Source: Butyrivibrio sp. (GTDB lineage Bacteria > Bacillota > Clostridia > Lachnospirales > Lachnospiraceae). Taken from it: DNA of 64,000 nt. Positions 8,508 to 17,539 of the stretch are shown in pieces. The notes beneath the pieces were generated by a model, which worked only from the letters and a program-made list of their open reading frames with translations, ran no database searches and had not been told where the DNA came from. Numbering within the stretch: position 1 is the first letter of the stretch; the number at the start of each line of letters is the position of its first letter. Position numbers and translations under genes: made by a program. The stretch is from assembly GCA_015056565.1 (NCBI GenBank), contig SVGB01000016.1, forward strand, positions 1 through 64,000, read 5' to 3'.

Positions 8508-9523
8508 TGAATAAAAAGTGGGGATACCTGCTGGCAATCCTGATGGCAATAGTCATATTGCTGTTTGCTGGCGGAAGGATATTCTCTTTTATTAAAAAAA
8601 AGAATAAAGACGTTTCTCCCGAGTATGTATTCTTCTACGCGGAGAACCAGATAGAAGACTATCCCACAACCCAGGGAGCAAAGCGCTTTGCGGACCTTGT
8701 ATATGAAAAAACAGGTGGCAGGATACAGATTCTTGTCAAGTGCGATGCAGAGCTTGGTAGTGAGATGCAGGTAATTGAGCAGATGCGCTATGGCGGAGTT
8801 GCCTTTGCCAGGGTTTCGCTTTCCCAGCTTGCGGAATTTGTTCCGGATATGAACGTTTTGCAGGTTCCGTATCTGTACACGGATTCAAACCACATGTGGA
8901 GAGTTCTTGACGGAGAGATTGGAGATGAGTTCCTGTCAAAGACCCTTAGCTACGATCTGGTGGGACTTTCCTGGTACGATGCAGGTGCAAGGAATTTCTA
9001 CACCACGCGGCCTGTCAAAAGCCTTTCAGACCTGCAGGGCATGACCATAAGAGTCCAGGAATCAGACATGATGGCAGATATGGTGTCAGCCCTTGGGGCA
9101 ACCCCTGTAAAGATCGTTTATTCAGATGTTTACTCAGCTCTTGAGCAGGGACTCGTTGACGGAGCTGAGAACAACTGGCCATCCTATGAGGCCATGAGGC
9201 ACTTCATGGTAGCCAGGTATTACACCTTAGATGAGCACACCAGAGTTCCAGAACTTCAGATATGTTCCAAGGCAGTCTGGGATATGCTGTCAAAGGAGGA
9301 TCAGCAGATCATCACAGAATGTGCCAGGCAGTCAGCTCTCTATGAGAGGCAGCTCTGGCAGGAACGTGAAAAGAGCTCCCGCAAGATCGCAGAGAGAAGC
9401 GGCGTCACAACCATAGAGCTTTCTCCCGAGGAAAAAGAAAAATTCCGAACCGCCATGGCCAGCGTCTATGAGAAGTACTGTGGCGACCAGATGGATATAT
9501 TGCAACAGATAATGGACTACTAA
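8507..9523 (+). CDS. Membrane-anchored TRAP-type solute-binding protein (probable co-sensor)
   Basis: The product is 338 residues. The N terminus has one uncleaved-looking membrane helix (about 7-26) with no lipobox, then a complete DctP fold with the motifs TIRVQESDMMADMV and YSALEQGLVDGAENN. There is no permease beside it, and it is translationally coupled to the kinase/regulator pair (ATG overlaps the regulator stop). The likely role is to present a bound organic acid to the kinase, controlling the dctPQM operon upstream. This role is inference; it could also deliver solute to that same transporter. Confidence 0.88.
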   Translation: MNKKWGYLLAILMAIVILLFAGGRIFSFIKKKNKDVSPEYVFFYAENQIEDYPTTQGAKRFADLVYEKTGGRIQILVKCDAELGSEMQVIEQMRYGGVAFARVSLSQLAEFVPDMNVLQVPYLYTDSNHMWRVLDGEIGDEFLSKTLSYDLVGLSWYDAGARNFYTTRPVKSLSDLQGMTIRVQESDMMADMVSALGATPVKIVYSDVYSALEQGLVDGAENNWPSYEAMRHFMVARYYTLDEHTRVPELQICSKAVWDMLSKEDQQIITECARQSALYERQLWQEREKSSRKIAERSGVTTIELSPEEKEKFRTAMASVYEKYCGDQMDILQQIMDY

Positions 9524-9592
9524 CAAGACACGGGGACGGTTCTACTGTCTTATTGCGCGCAATAAGACAGTAGAACCGTCCCCGTGTCTTGT
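9523..9592. repeat. Palindromic repeat, family A (inverted form)
   Basis: This is a perfect 70-bp inverted repeat with core ACACGGGGACGGTTCTACTGTC and centre TTATTGCGCGCAATAA. It begins on the last A of the preceding stop codon and is followed by TTTT, so it can also act as the terminator of the kinase operon. Confidence 0.92.
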
Positions 9593-9653
9593 TTTTGCAA
9601 AAAACACAGGAAGAGACCAATTGGGGTCGCTTTTTCTGTTATTATCAGAAAAG

Positions 9654-9682
9654 TTGTGGTATTATATCAATAATCATATACA
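9654..9682 (+). promoter_or_regulatory. Promoter of the cobalamin operon
   Basis: TTGTGG at 9654-9659 and TATACA at 9677-9682 are separated by 17 bp. This places transcription start just ahead of the cobalamin riboswitch. Confidence 0.6.
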
Positions 9683-9685
9683 GAA

Positions 9686-9865
9686 AGCGGAAGGTGCCTG
9701 CGGGAATTAAGTTTCTGCGCAGGTGAAAAGGGAAGCGGGTGCAAGTCCCGCGCGATCTCGTCACCGTGATTCGTTAGCTTTTTTCATAACCACTGGAGAA
9801 GTCCGGGAAGGGAAAAACAGCGCTGCCAATAGGCTGAAGCGATCAGTCGGGAGACCTGCCCGTCG
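9686..9865 (+). promoter_or_regulatory. Cobalamin riboswitch
   Basis: The conserved blocks occur in order: GAAGGTGCCTG, AGGTGAAAAGGGAAGCGGGTGCAAG-type block with CCCGC, CACTGGAGAAGTCCGGGAAGG-type block, GCCAATAGGCTGAAG, and the B12 box AGTCGGGAGACCTGCC at 9845-9860. In this class adenosylcobalamin or a related corrinoid binds and shuts off expression. It controls the 20-kb cbi/cob operon that follows. About 190 nt separate it from the first start codon and contain further hairpins. Confidence 0.95.
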
Positions 9866-9915
9866 CTGCATATGGGAAACCAGGCCACGAGGAATTGGCT
9901 ATGCGAATGGACTTT

Positions 9916-9990
9916 GGCAAAAGAAATCTCTTTTGCCGATATTTGTGTGTCTATTTACAGCCTCTGCCAAAAGCGGAGGTGTTTGTTTAT
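9916..9990 (+). terminator. Expression-platform hairpins of the cobalamin leader
   Basis: Two hairpins lie between the riboswitch and cbiK. The first pairs GGCAAAAGA with TCTTTTGCC at 9916-9937. The second pairs CCTCTGC with GCGGAGG at 9961-9979 and is followed by TGTTTGTTT. The second looks like a weak intrinsic terminator and is the likely off-switch; the pairing partner on the riboswitch side was not resolved. Confidence 0.5.
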
Positions 9991-10054
9991 GTGTCAGTTT
10001 TCTGTTTCGTGCCTGGAAAAAAGCCAGTATCTGGCGAGGAATTTGGAGGAAATT

Positions 10055-11665
10055 ATGAAAAAGAAACTGATGACAATCATGCTTGCAGCCGTCATGACCA
10101 TGAGCATGGTAACCGGCTGTGCAGGACAGACAGCAGCAGAACCTGCTGAGGCTACTGAAGAGGTACAGGAAGCTGCCACAGAGGAAGCTCAAGAGGCTAC
10201 AGAATCTGCCACAGAGGCAAAAGAGGGCGCTCTTGCAGATGGCGAGTATTCCGCCAAGTTCACAACAGATGGATCTATGTTCCATGTAAACGATGCATAT
10301 AATGATCTTGGAACTCTTACAGTTAAAGATGGTCAGATGACTATCCATGTATCTCTTACATCTAAAAACATTAAAAATCTCTTCCTGGGAACAGCTGAGG
10401 ATGCCCAGAAGGAAGGCGCTGAGCTCCTTCAGCCCACAGTTGATACAGTTACATATGAGGATGGCACAACTGAGGAAGTTAATGGCTTTGACATCCCTGT
10501 CCCTGTACTTGATGAGGAGTTTGATCTTGCTCTTATCGGATCAAAAGATAAGTGGTACGACCACAAGGTTATGGTCACTCTTGCAGAAGGTGATGACGAT
10601 CAGGCTGCAGCTGATAACGTAGCAGATCTCATCGATTCAATCTACGTTCAGAAGTGGGATGAGACCACCGAGGACAGATGCAAAGAGGCAAAGGAGGCCT
10701 GGGATAACTTGACTGACGATCAGAAAGAACTTGTGGAAGGCGAATTTGCAGATCCTGACTACTTTGGAAGAGACACAGGAGATGCGTCCAAGGATGATCC
10801 TTTAAACCAGGATGAGATCGGTGAAAAAGAGCTTCTTGTAGTAAGCTTTGGTACTTCATTTAATGACAGCAGAGCAAATGACATCGGCGGAATCGAGAAG
10901 GCCCTGGCAGCTGCATTTCCTGACTACTCAGTAAGACGTGCATTCACAGCACAGATCATCATCAACCACATTCTTGCAAGAGATGGTGAGAAGATCGACA
11001 ATATGGAGCAGGCCCTTCAGAGAGCAGTTGATAACGGAGTAAAAGAGCTTGTTGTTCAGCCTACACATCTTATGCACGGCGCAGAGTACGACGAGCTTGT
11101 AGAGGCGCTTGATGGCTACAAGGACAAGTTTGACAAGGTTGTAGTTTCAGAACCTCTTCTTGGTGAGGTTGGCGCTGACGCCAAGGAAGTTAATGACGAC
11201 AAGAAGGCTGTCGCTGAAGCGATCACAGCAGAAGCAGTTAAGACAGCAGGCTTTGGTTCACTTGCAGATGCTGATAAGGACGGCGTAGCATTCGTATTTA
11301 TGGGTCATGGAACCAGCCATAAGGCTAAGGTTACATACTCACAGATGCAGTCCCAGATGGAAGAGCTTGAATACAACAACGTATTTATTGGAACTGTAGA
11401 GGGTGAGCCTGAGGAGACAGCCCTTGAAAATGTTATTGAAGCAGTAAAGGCAGCAGGCTACAAGAAGGTTGTTCTTCGACCACTTATGGTTGTTGCTGGC
11501 GACCACGCTAACAACGATATGGCTGGCGACGAGGAAGATTCATGGAAGAGCGGCTTTTCTGCCGATGGCTCTTTTGACGAAGTAACATGCCAGATTGCAG
11601 GCCTTGGAAGCATTGCAGATGTTCAGAAGATTTATGTGGAGCATACAGGAAGTGCGATTAAGTGA
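10055..11665 (+). CDS. cbiK: Exported sirohydrochlorin cobaltochelatase (CbiK) lipoprotein with N-terminal extra domain
   Basis: The product is 536 residues, about twice the usual CbiK (about 265). It starts with a lipoprotein signal (lipobox VTGC near residue 20) and an acidic Glu/Ala/Thr-rich linker. Next comes an extra domain (about 60-190) that opens with ADGEYSAKF, then a CbiK chelatase domain (about 255-536) with ELLVVSFGTSF, the catalytic His in QPTHLMHG and the second His in FMGHGTSHK. CbiK inserts cobalt into sirohydrochlorin at the start of the anaerobic pathway. Export is odd, because its substrate is made in the cytoplasm; a periplasmic CbiK is known in Desulfovibrio. The start is fixed by GGAGGA at 10045-10050. 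It is the first gene after the riboswitch. Confidence 0.92.
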   Translation: MKKKLMTIMLAAVMTMSMVTGCAGQTAAEPAEATEEVQEAATEEAQEATESATEAKEGALADGEYSAKFTTDGSMFHVNDAYNDLGTLTVKDGQMTIHVSLTSKNIKNLFLGTAEDAQKEGAELLQPTVDTVTYEDGTTEEVNGFDIPVPVLDEEFDLALIGSKDKWYDHKVMVTLAEGDDDQAAADNVADLIDSIYVQKWDETTEDRCKEAKEAWDNLTDDQKELVEGEFADPDYFGRDTGDASKDDPLNQDEIGEKELLVVSFGTSFNDSRANDIGGIEKALAAAFPDYSVRRAFTAQIIINHILARDGEKIDNMEQALQRAVDNGVKELVVQPTHLMHGAEYDELVEALDGYKDKFDKVVVSEPLLGEVGADAKEVNDDKKAVAEAITAEAVKTAGFGSLADADKDGVAFVFMGHGTSHKAKVTYSQMQSQMEELEYNNVFIGTVEGEPEETALENVIEAVKAAGYKKVVLRPLMVVAGDHANNDMAGDEEDSWKSGFSADGSFDEVTCQIAGLGSIADVQKIYVEHTGSAIK

Positions 11666-13265
11666 TCATATTATAAAAAGATGCAGGCTCGTTCTTGCAG
11701 CAATATTTATTCTGATGCTTACAGGATGCGGCAGAGTTCCAGATGGGGAATATGCCGCATCTGTTACTCTTACGGGAGGCAGTGGCAAGGCTTATATCGA
11801 GAGCCCTTGCAGTGTCACAGTCTCCGGAAAAGAAATAACAGCTGATATTGTATGGAGCAGCTCAAACTATGACTTTATGATGGTCGACGGAGTAAAGTAT
11901 GAGCCTGTAAACACAGAGGGAAATTCCGAGTTTGTGATCCCCATTGTTCTTGGAAAAGAGATGGCGGTTTCCGCAGACACCACAGCCATGAGTAAGCCCC
12001 ATCTTATAGATTACACTTTGAAGTTTGAGATACTGGAAAACGGAGAAGAAGATAGTTTCAATGAAGAGGCTGTAAGCGCCCAGGACGAAGAAAAGCCAGG
12101 TCCTACGGAGTATTCTGACTCTCCGGCGAAGGTTCTTGATCTTGAAGAAACAGATGCGGACATGATCAGGTTTATATCTGAAAAACTGGACGTAGGGTAC
12201 GTGTCTACGGATGAGATGCAGTATGCAACCGGCTTTAAGATATACAGGCTTGAGGATGGATTTAAACTTATTTCAGTCCGCGATGGCAGATACTATCTGA
12301 TCATTCCGGAAGGCGCTTCTATTTCAGGGCTTCCAGACTTTGGAGAGGGAATTGTATCTCTTTCGCCAATTGGAGATTCTGACATCCAACTCGTTGCGAT
12401 CCATCAGCCCCTTGACAGCATATATCTGGCTGCAAGTGCTGTAATGTGCCAGTTTGACGCTATCGGAGCTGTCGACAAGCTGAGCCTTTCAGGTATTGAG
12501 AGGGATGACTGGTACGTGGACTCGGCAGTAGATGCCATGGACAGCGGCGTACTGCTATACGGCGGAAAGTACAGCGCTCCTGACTATGAGATGATGGTTG
12601 AAAAGAACGTGGATCTGGCTGTTGAAAGCACCATGATCCTTCATAGCCCCAAGGTCATAGAAAAGCTTGAAAAGCTCAAGATCCCTACCTTCATTGACTG
12701 GTCAAGCTACGAGGATTCCATAATGGGAAGGATTGAGTGGATCAAGGTCTACGGCCTTATGACTGGAAAAGAGCCTGAAGCAGAGAAAGCTTTTTTAAAG
12801 CAGGCGGAAATGATGGAACAGATAGACAGTCTTTCCCTTAAGGGTAAGTCTGTGGCGGTTTTCTCAGTAAATTCAAGGCATCAGATCACTACCAAGAAGG
12901 GCAATGACTACCTTGTTAAGATGATCGAAGCTGCTGGGGGAACATATCTTTTGCCGGAAGGCCTCTATGATGAAGACAACAAGTCTCAGGTAACAATAAG
13001 TGTTGAGGCATTTTATGATTACGCCAGGGATGCGGATATACTCATTTACAACGGAGTAATCGAGGATCCGCCTGGGACCCTTGATGATCTGGTAGCTATG
13101 GATGGGACATTTGCTGATTATGCGGCAGTAAAGGCTGGCCAGGTGTACGTCACCACAGGTTCCATGTACCAGCTTGCAAGCCGCAGCGGAGAAATAGCTG
13201 AAAGTATATATGAAGTTCTTTCAGGGAAAAAGGAAGAAACTGAGCATATCTATAAACTGAAGTGA
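11652..13265 (+). CDS. Corrinoid/metal ABC substrate-binding lipoprotein (BtuF-like) with N-terminal extra domain
   Basis: The product is about 537 residues from a GTG at 11652 that overlaps the cbiK end; an ATG at 11634 is the alternative. The signal peptide has lipobox LTGC. An extra domain at about 25-125 begins PDGEYAASV and resembles the one in CbiK: both start DGEY, both have an F-IP-V/I segment, and both end in a hydrophobic strand. The remainder is a BtuF/FhuD-type binding domain with ASAVMCQFDAIGAVDKL and a long connecting helix. It should feed the BtuC- and BtuD-like genes farther down the operon. The ligand is probably a corrinoid, but cobalt or another chelate cannot be excluded. 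Confidence 0.85.
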   Translation: MRLSDHIIKRCRLVLAAIFILMLTGCGRVPDGEYAASVTLTGGSGKAYIESPCSVTVSGKEITADIVWSSSNYDFMMVDGVKYEPVNTEGNSEFVIPIVLGKEMAVSADTTAMSKPHLIDYTLKFEILENGEEDSFNEEAVSAQDEEKPGPTEYSDSPAKVLDLEETDADMIRFISEKLDVGYVSTDEMQYATGFKIYRLEDGFKLISVRDGRYYLIIPEGASISGLPDFGEGIVSLSPIGDSDIQLVAIHQPLDSIYLAASAVMCQFDAIGAVDKLSLSGIERDDWYVDSAVDAMDSGVLLYGGKYSAPDYEMMVEKNVDLAVESTMILHSPKVIEKLEKLKIPTFIDWSSYEDSIMGRIEWIKVYGLMTGKEPEAEKAFLKQAEMMEQIDSLSLKGKSVAVFSVNSRHQITTKKGNDYLVKMIEAAGGTYLLPEGLYDEDNKSQVTISVEAFYDYARDADILIYNGVIEDPPGTLDDLVAMDGTFADYAAVKAGQVYVTTGSMYQLASRSGEIAESIYEVLSGKKEETEHIYKLK

Positions 13266-13275
13266 TGGGAGAAAA

Positions 13276-14826
13276 ATGGCTAAAAACCTGATGATACAGG
13301 GCACCATGTCGGGTGCGGGAAAGAGCATATTGACGGCGGGGATCCTGAGAGTCCTTCATCAGGACGGTCTGACGGTGGCGCCATTTAAGTCCCAGAACAT
13401 GGCTCTTAATTCCTATGTCACAAGGGATGGAAAAGAGATCGGAAGGGCACAGGCTCTCCAGGCTTTTGCTGCAGGGATGGAGCCGGATGCCTACATGAAT
13501 CCAATTCTTTTAAAGCCGACAGGTGAGACAGCATCACAGGTTATCGTGAATGGTCTTCCTGTAGGCGACATGAGGGCTGCAGATTATTTTAGGAAAAAGA
13601 AAGACTATATTCCTGAAATTCTTGCAGCTTACGAAAGGCTTTCCTCCCGGGCGGATATAGTTGTTATAGAAGGGGCAGGAAGCCCTGTTGAGATAAACCT
13701 TAGGGACAACGATATTGTAAATATGGGTCTTGCTCAGATGCTTGATGCGCCGGTGCTGCTTGCGGGGAATATCGATCCTGGGGGAGTTTTTGCGCAGCTC
13801 CTTGGAACCGTGCAGCTGCTTAGCAGCGCTGAAAGATCCAGGGTTAAGGGCCTTATCATCAATAAGTTCAGGGGCGATAAAAAGCTTCTTGATCCGGGAC
13901 TATCTATGTTCAGGGATTATTGCGACATTCCCTTTGTGGGTGTTGTGCCATACGCAGACTTTGACCTTGAGGAGGAGGACTCTCTTTCCAGGAAGCTCAA
14001 GGTACGCGGTGGATTTTCTGGGGATGTTGAGAGCGAAGATCCTGATAACGGCGTTTGCGAAGGAGCTATCAGGATTGCTGTAGTAAGGCTTCCATATATC
14101 AGTAATTACACAGATTTTGATATCTTTGAGAAGATCCCGGAGGCGGAGCTTATCTACACTGAATCTGCGGAAGCTGTCAAAGAAGCGGACATTGTGATCC
14201 TTCCAGGCACCAAGAATACTGAGGGCGACCTTAAGTGGCTTAAGAGTAAGGGCCTTGATAAGGCTGTGGTTGCTGCAAGGGATAAGGGCGCAGTGATCAT
14301 AGGTATCTGCGGCGGTTTCCAGATGCTGGGTGGAAGGATATTTGAGGAGAATGATCCGGGGACTCATCTTCAGGGTCTTGGATTTCTTCCTGTGGATACA
14401 GTGTTTAAGGATCAAAAGACACTGATCCAGAGTAAAGGCAAGCTGTCTGGTGCAGGCGGTATGTTTGCTGCCCTTAATGGCGTAGCTTACAGAGGCTATG
14501 AGATCCACATGGGAGTCAGCAGAAGCGCTGGTAATGAGGCTGTTAACAGCAGTGCTGGAATGAAGGAAAGTCTTGTTGGCAGCAGGGGTGAGGTGTACTG
14601 CGATGGAAACGTCCTTGGAACCTACATCCATGGCTTTTTTGACAGTGCTAAGGTAACAAAGGCTGTTCTTGATATTGTATCCCGCAGAAAGGGTATTGGC
14701 AGCGTTTGCGAAAACCTCGAAGACCTGTGGGTTTACAGGGAGAGAGAGCTGGACAAGTTGGCTGATGTTGTTAGAAGCAGCCTTGATATGGAGTACATAT
14801 ACAGGGTGATTGATGGCAAGGTCTAA
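13276..14826 (+). CDS. cbiP: Cobyric acid synthase (CbiP)
   Basis: The product is 516 residues, a normal size. The P-loop GTMSGAGKS is at residues 9-17 and the family motif PFKSQNMALNS follows. The C-terminal glutamine amidotransferase domain carries the nucleophile Cys345 in GICGGFQMLGG and the histidine of GYEIHMG. It amidates the b, d, e and g side chains of adenosylcobyrinic acid a,c-diamide using glutamine and ATP. GGGAG precedes the start, 10 bp after the binding-protein gene. Confidence 0.96.
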   Translation: MAKNLMIQGTMSGAGKSILTAGILRVLHQDGLTVAPFKSQNMALNSYVTRDGKEIGRAQALQAFAAGMEPDAYMNPILLKPTGETASQVIVNGLPVGDMRAADYFRKKKDYIPEILAAYERLSSRADIVVIEGAGSPVEINLRDNDIVNMGLAQMLDAPVLLAGNIDPGGVFAQLLGTVQLLSSAERSRVKGLIINKFRGDKKLLDPGLSMFRDYCDIPFVGVVPYADFDLEEEDSLSRKLKVRGGFSGDVESEDPDNGVCEGAIRIAVVRLPYISNYTDFDIFEKIPEAELIYTESAEAVKEADIVILPGTKNTEGDLKWLKSKGLDKAVVAARDKGAVIIGICGGFQMLGGRIFEENDPGTHLQGLGFLPVDTVFKDQKTLIQSKGKLSGAGGMFAALNGVAYRGYEIHMGVSRSAGNEAVNSSAGMKESLVGSRGEVYCDGNVLGTYIHGFFDSAKVTKAVLDIVSRRKGIGSVCENLEDLWVYRERELDKLADVVRSSLDMEYIYRVIDGKV

Positions 14827-14865
14827 GACCGAAAATGGTCTTTTGACAAACGAAGGGATTAACAG

Positions 14866-15492
14866 GTGAGTATAAAGAACATTCTTCCTTCAGAAATTGA
14901 AAAAGAGAGCTTCAGGATCATAAGGAGCGAGCTTGCTGCCATGGGAAAAGAAATCCCGGATGAGGTAGAACCTACCGTTGTGCGGGTGATCCATACCACG
15001 GCAGATTTTGAATATGCAGATACTATGCGGTTTTCGGAAGGGGCGGTAGAAAAAATAAAAGATGCCTTAAGGTCCGGAGCCCACATAGTAACTGACACAA
15101 ACATGGCTCTTTGCGGGGTCAGCAAAAAGACTCTGGAGAAGTTTGGAGGGCAGGTCCATTGCTTCATGGCAGATGAGGACATTGCAAGGCTTGCTAAAGA
15201 GAGGTCTGTGACAAGGGCATATGTCAGCATGGAAAAGGCGGCCAGGCTCGGCACTGCGACAGTGTTTGCAATTGGCAATGCGCCAACAGCTCTTTTGCGC
15301 CTAAGGGAGCTATATGACAATGAGGGATTTAGGCCCAGTGCCATCATTGCAGTTCCTGTGGGATTTGTGAACGTGGTGGAGGCCAAAGAGCTTATAATGG
15401 AAATGGACGTTCCCTGCATAGTGAACGTTGGAAGAAAGGGTGGAAGCACAGTGGCTGCGGCCATCTGCAATTCTATCCTGTATAACATGTAA
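14866..15492 (+). CDS. cbiC: Cobalt-precorrin-8 methylmutase (CbiC)
   Basis: The product is 208 residues with a GTG start behind AAGGGA. The motif RVIHTTADFEYA contains the catalytic histidine, and AHIVTDTNMALCGV and APTALLRL match the CbiC/CobH family. It moves the C11 methyl group to C12 to give cobyrinic acid. It lies between cbiP and cbiD. Confidence 0.95.
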   Translation: MSIKNILPSEIEKESFRIIRSELAAMGKEIPDEVEPTVVRVIHTTADFEYADTMRFSEGAVEKIKDALRSGAHIVTDTNMALCGVSKKTLEKFGGQVHCFMADEDIARLAKERSVTRAYVSMEKAARLGTATVFAIGNAPTALLRLRELYDNEGFRPSAIIAVPVGFVNVVEAKELIMEMDVPCIVNVGRKGGSTVAAAICNSILYNM

Positions 15493-15511
15493 AAATACCC
15501 GGGGGCATTTG

Positions 15512-16753
15512 GTGAACGAGCTTTACATAGAAAAGGGCGGAAAAAAGTTAAGATGCGGATACACCACTGGAAGCTGCGCTGCTGCAGCTTCTAAGGCTGC
15601 GCTCATCATGCTTCTTGACGGAAGCGAAGTAAGGAATGTAAAGATCGTAACTCCCAAGGGACCAGAGTATGTGGCGGAGATAGAGGATATTACCCGCGAC
15701 GCAGAACACCACTCTGTTACCTGCGCTGTCACCAAGGACGGGGGAGATGACCCTGATGCCACAAATGGAATGAAGATATATGCTACGGTGACGGTGGAGC
15801 CTTTGGGTGAGTCAGTGGGGACGTTACAGTTTGACTCACTGGGAAGCAGTGAGTCAAACTGTAACGTCCCCACTGACTCACCTGCTGACACCATGGTAGA
15901 AATAGACGGCGGATTTGGAATTGGCAGAGTCACCCGCCCAGGCCTCGACCAGCCCATAGGAAATGCCGCCATAAACTCTGTTCCAAGAAAGATGATCACT
16001 GAAAGTATCCAGGAAGTTCTAAGGGAGCGGGACGTCACAGGATCTAAGATAAAGGTAGTCATAAGCGCTCCAGAGGGCGAAGCAGTAGCAGAAAAGACCT
16101 TTAACCCAAAGCTTGGGATAACTGGGGGCATTTCAATCCTTGGAACCACAGGGATCGTGGAGCCCATGAGCGATGAAGCGATCCTGTCTACCATAAAGGC
16201 TGAGATCAGCATAAGGCGCGCCGAGGGAAATAACATCCTTCTTATGGCGCCTGGCAACTACGGGCTTAAGTTTTTATCTGACACTTATGGCCTTTCAGAG
16301 AATACTGCGGTCATGTGTTCCAATTTTGTATATGATACCCTGTGCTTTGCAAGGGACGCAGGCTTTAAGAAAGTCCTGTTTGTAGGGCATCTGGGGAAGC
16401 TTGTAAAGGTTGCAGGGGGCATTAAGAACACCCACTCGGCATATGGCGACCACAGGATGGAGATACTGTCTGAGGTTACCAGATTTCTTTTGCCAGAGGA
16501 CTATGAGGGCAGCCTTATAGAAGATATAAAAGGCTGCGTCATGACAGATGAGGCAGTCAGGCTCATCACTGAGGCGGGAATGAAAGACAAGGTTTTCAAA
16601 GAGGTAGCAGGGCGCATCAGGAGCAGCATGGAAAAGTGGATGTCCGGCCAGATCCAGGTGGAGACCATCGTATTTAGCAGCGGTTATACCAAGCTCGTTG
16701 AGACTGATGGAGCAGGTGAGCTCATGGAGATGCTCACCCAGGGGTCAAGATAG
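15512..16753 (+). CDS. cbiD: Cobalt-precorrin-5B C1-methyltransferase (CbiD) with in-frame repeat insertion
   Basis: The product is 413 residues, longer than typical CbiD (about 360-380). The GTG start at 15512 follows GGGGG. Family motifs LRCGYTTGSCAAAASKAA, FGIGRVTRPGLDQPIGNAAINSVPRKMI and LMAPGNYG are intact. It methylates C1 of cobalt-precorrin-5B. Between the first third and the RVTRPG motif, about 26 residues are encoded by a palindromic repeat at 15806-15882 that is also found at 43.3 and 55.1 kb. The reading frame stays open through it, and the site is a poorly conserved loop. Confidence 0.95.
   Translation: MNELYIEKGGKKLRCGYTTGSCAAAASKAALIMLLDGSEVRNVKIVTPKGPEYVAEIEDITRDAEHHSVTCAVTKDGGDDPDATNGMKIYATVTVEPLGESVGTLQFDSLGSSESNCNVPTDSPADTMVEIDGGFGIGRVTRPGLDQPIGNAAINSVPRKMITESIQEVLRERDVTGSKIKVVISAPEGEAVAEKTFNPKLGITGGISILGTTGIVEPMSDEAILSTIKAEISIRRAEGNNILLMAPGNYGLKFLSDTYGLSENTAVMCSNFVYDTLCFARDAGFKKVLFVGHLGKLVKVAGGIKNTHSAYGDHRMEILSEVTRFLLPEDYEGSLIEDIKGCVMTDEAVRLITEAGMKDKVFKEVAGRIRSSMEKWMSGQIQVETIVFSSGYTKLVETDGAGELMEMLTQGSR
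15806..15882. repeat. Palindromic repeat, family B, inside cbiD
   Basis: The inverted arms carry GGTGAGTCAGTGGGGACG and TTACAGTTTGACTCACT around a short loop (GGGAAGC). They are nearly identical to 43281-43355 and 55122-55197. Here the element is translated as part of CbiD, giving peptide segments GESVGTLQFDSL and SESNCNVPTDSP. Confidence 0.95.
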
Positions 16754-16777
16754 AAATACGCCAGAAAGGCAGGAAAT

Positions 16778-17539
16778 ATGGTTCATTTTGTAGGAGCAGG
16801 TCCCGGAGCTGAGGACCTTATAACCATAAGAGGAAAAGAGCTTTTGGAGAGGGCTGATGTTATCATCTACGCCGGATCCCTTGTAAATCCAGCTCTTTTG
16901 AAGTACGCAAAAGATGGCTGTGAAGTACACGACAGTGCAAGACTTACCCTGGATCAGGTGATAGAGATCGTACAAGATGCCGATGGCAGGGGAAAAGAGA
17001 TTGTCAGGCTCCACACTGGAGATCCCAGTATTTACGGGGCTATCAGGGAACAGATGGACGCTCTGGATGAGCTATCAATTGGATACGATGTAACCCCTGG
17101 CGTAAGCTCTTTTTGCGGAGCGGCAGCGGCACTTAACCTTGAATACACCCTGCCAACTGTGAGCCAGAGCGTCATCATCACCAGGATGGACGGAAGGACC
17201 GGGGTTCCAGAAAAAGAGTCCCTGGAGTCCCTTTCGGAACATGGCTCCACCATGGTGTTTTTCTTATCTGCAGGGGATACAGACAGGCTCTCAAAACGCC
17301 TTATTGCGGCAGGAAGAAACGAGGACACGCCCTGCGCCATAGTTTATAAGGCCACCTGGCCTGAGGAAAAGAAATTCAGGTGCACCCTTAAGACTTTGCC
17401 GGAAGTTGCAAGGGAGAACAAAATTGAAAAAACGGCGCTCATCATCGTGGGAGATGTGGTGGCGCCCTCAGGATATGAGAAATCAAAGCTCTACGATCCG
17501 GGATTTACCACCGGATTTAGAAAAGGAACAGACAGCTGA
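16778..17539 (+). CDS. cbiF: Cobalt-precorrin-4 C11-methyltransferase (CbiF)
   Basis: The product is 253 residues of the SAM-dependent uroporphyrin/precorrin methylase family. It has the VHFVGAGPGAEDLITIRG loop at the start, the LVNPALL and RLHTGDPSIYGAIREQMD motifs that mark CbiF/CobM, and VTPGVSSF. It methylates C11 of cobalt-precorrin-4. Its stop overlaps the start of the next gene (TGATG). Confidence 0.95.
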   Translation: MVHFVGAGPGAEDLITIRGKELLERADVIIYAGSLVNPALLKYAKDGCEVHDSARLTLDQVIEIVQDADGRGKEIVRLHTGDPSIYGAIREQMDALDELSIGYDVTPGVSSFCGAAAALNLEYTLPTVSQSVIITRMDGRTGVPEKESLESLSEHGSTMVFFLSAGDTDRLSKRLIAAGRNEDTPCAIVYKATWPEEKKFRCTLKTLPEVARENKIEKTALIIVGDVVAPSGYEKSKLYDPGFTTGFRKGTDS

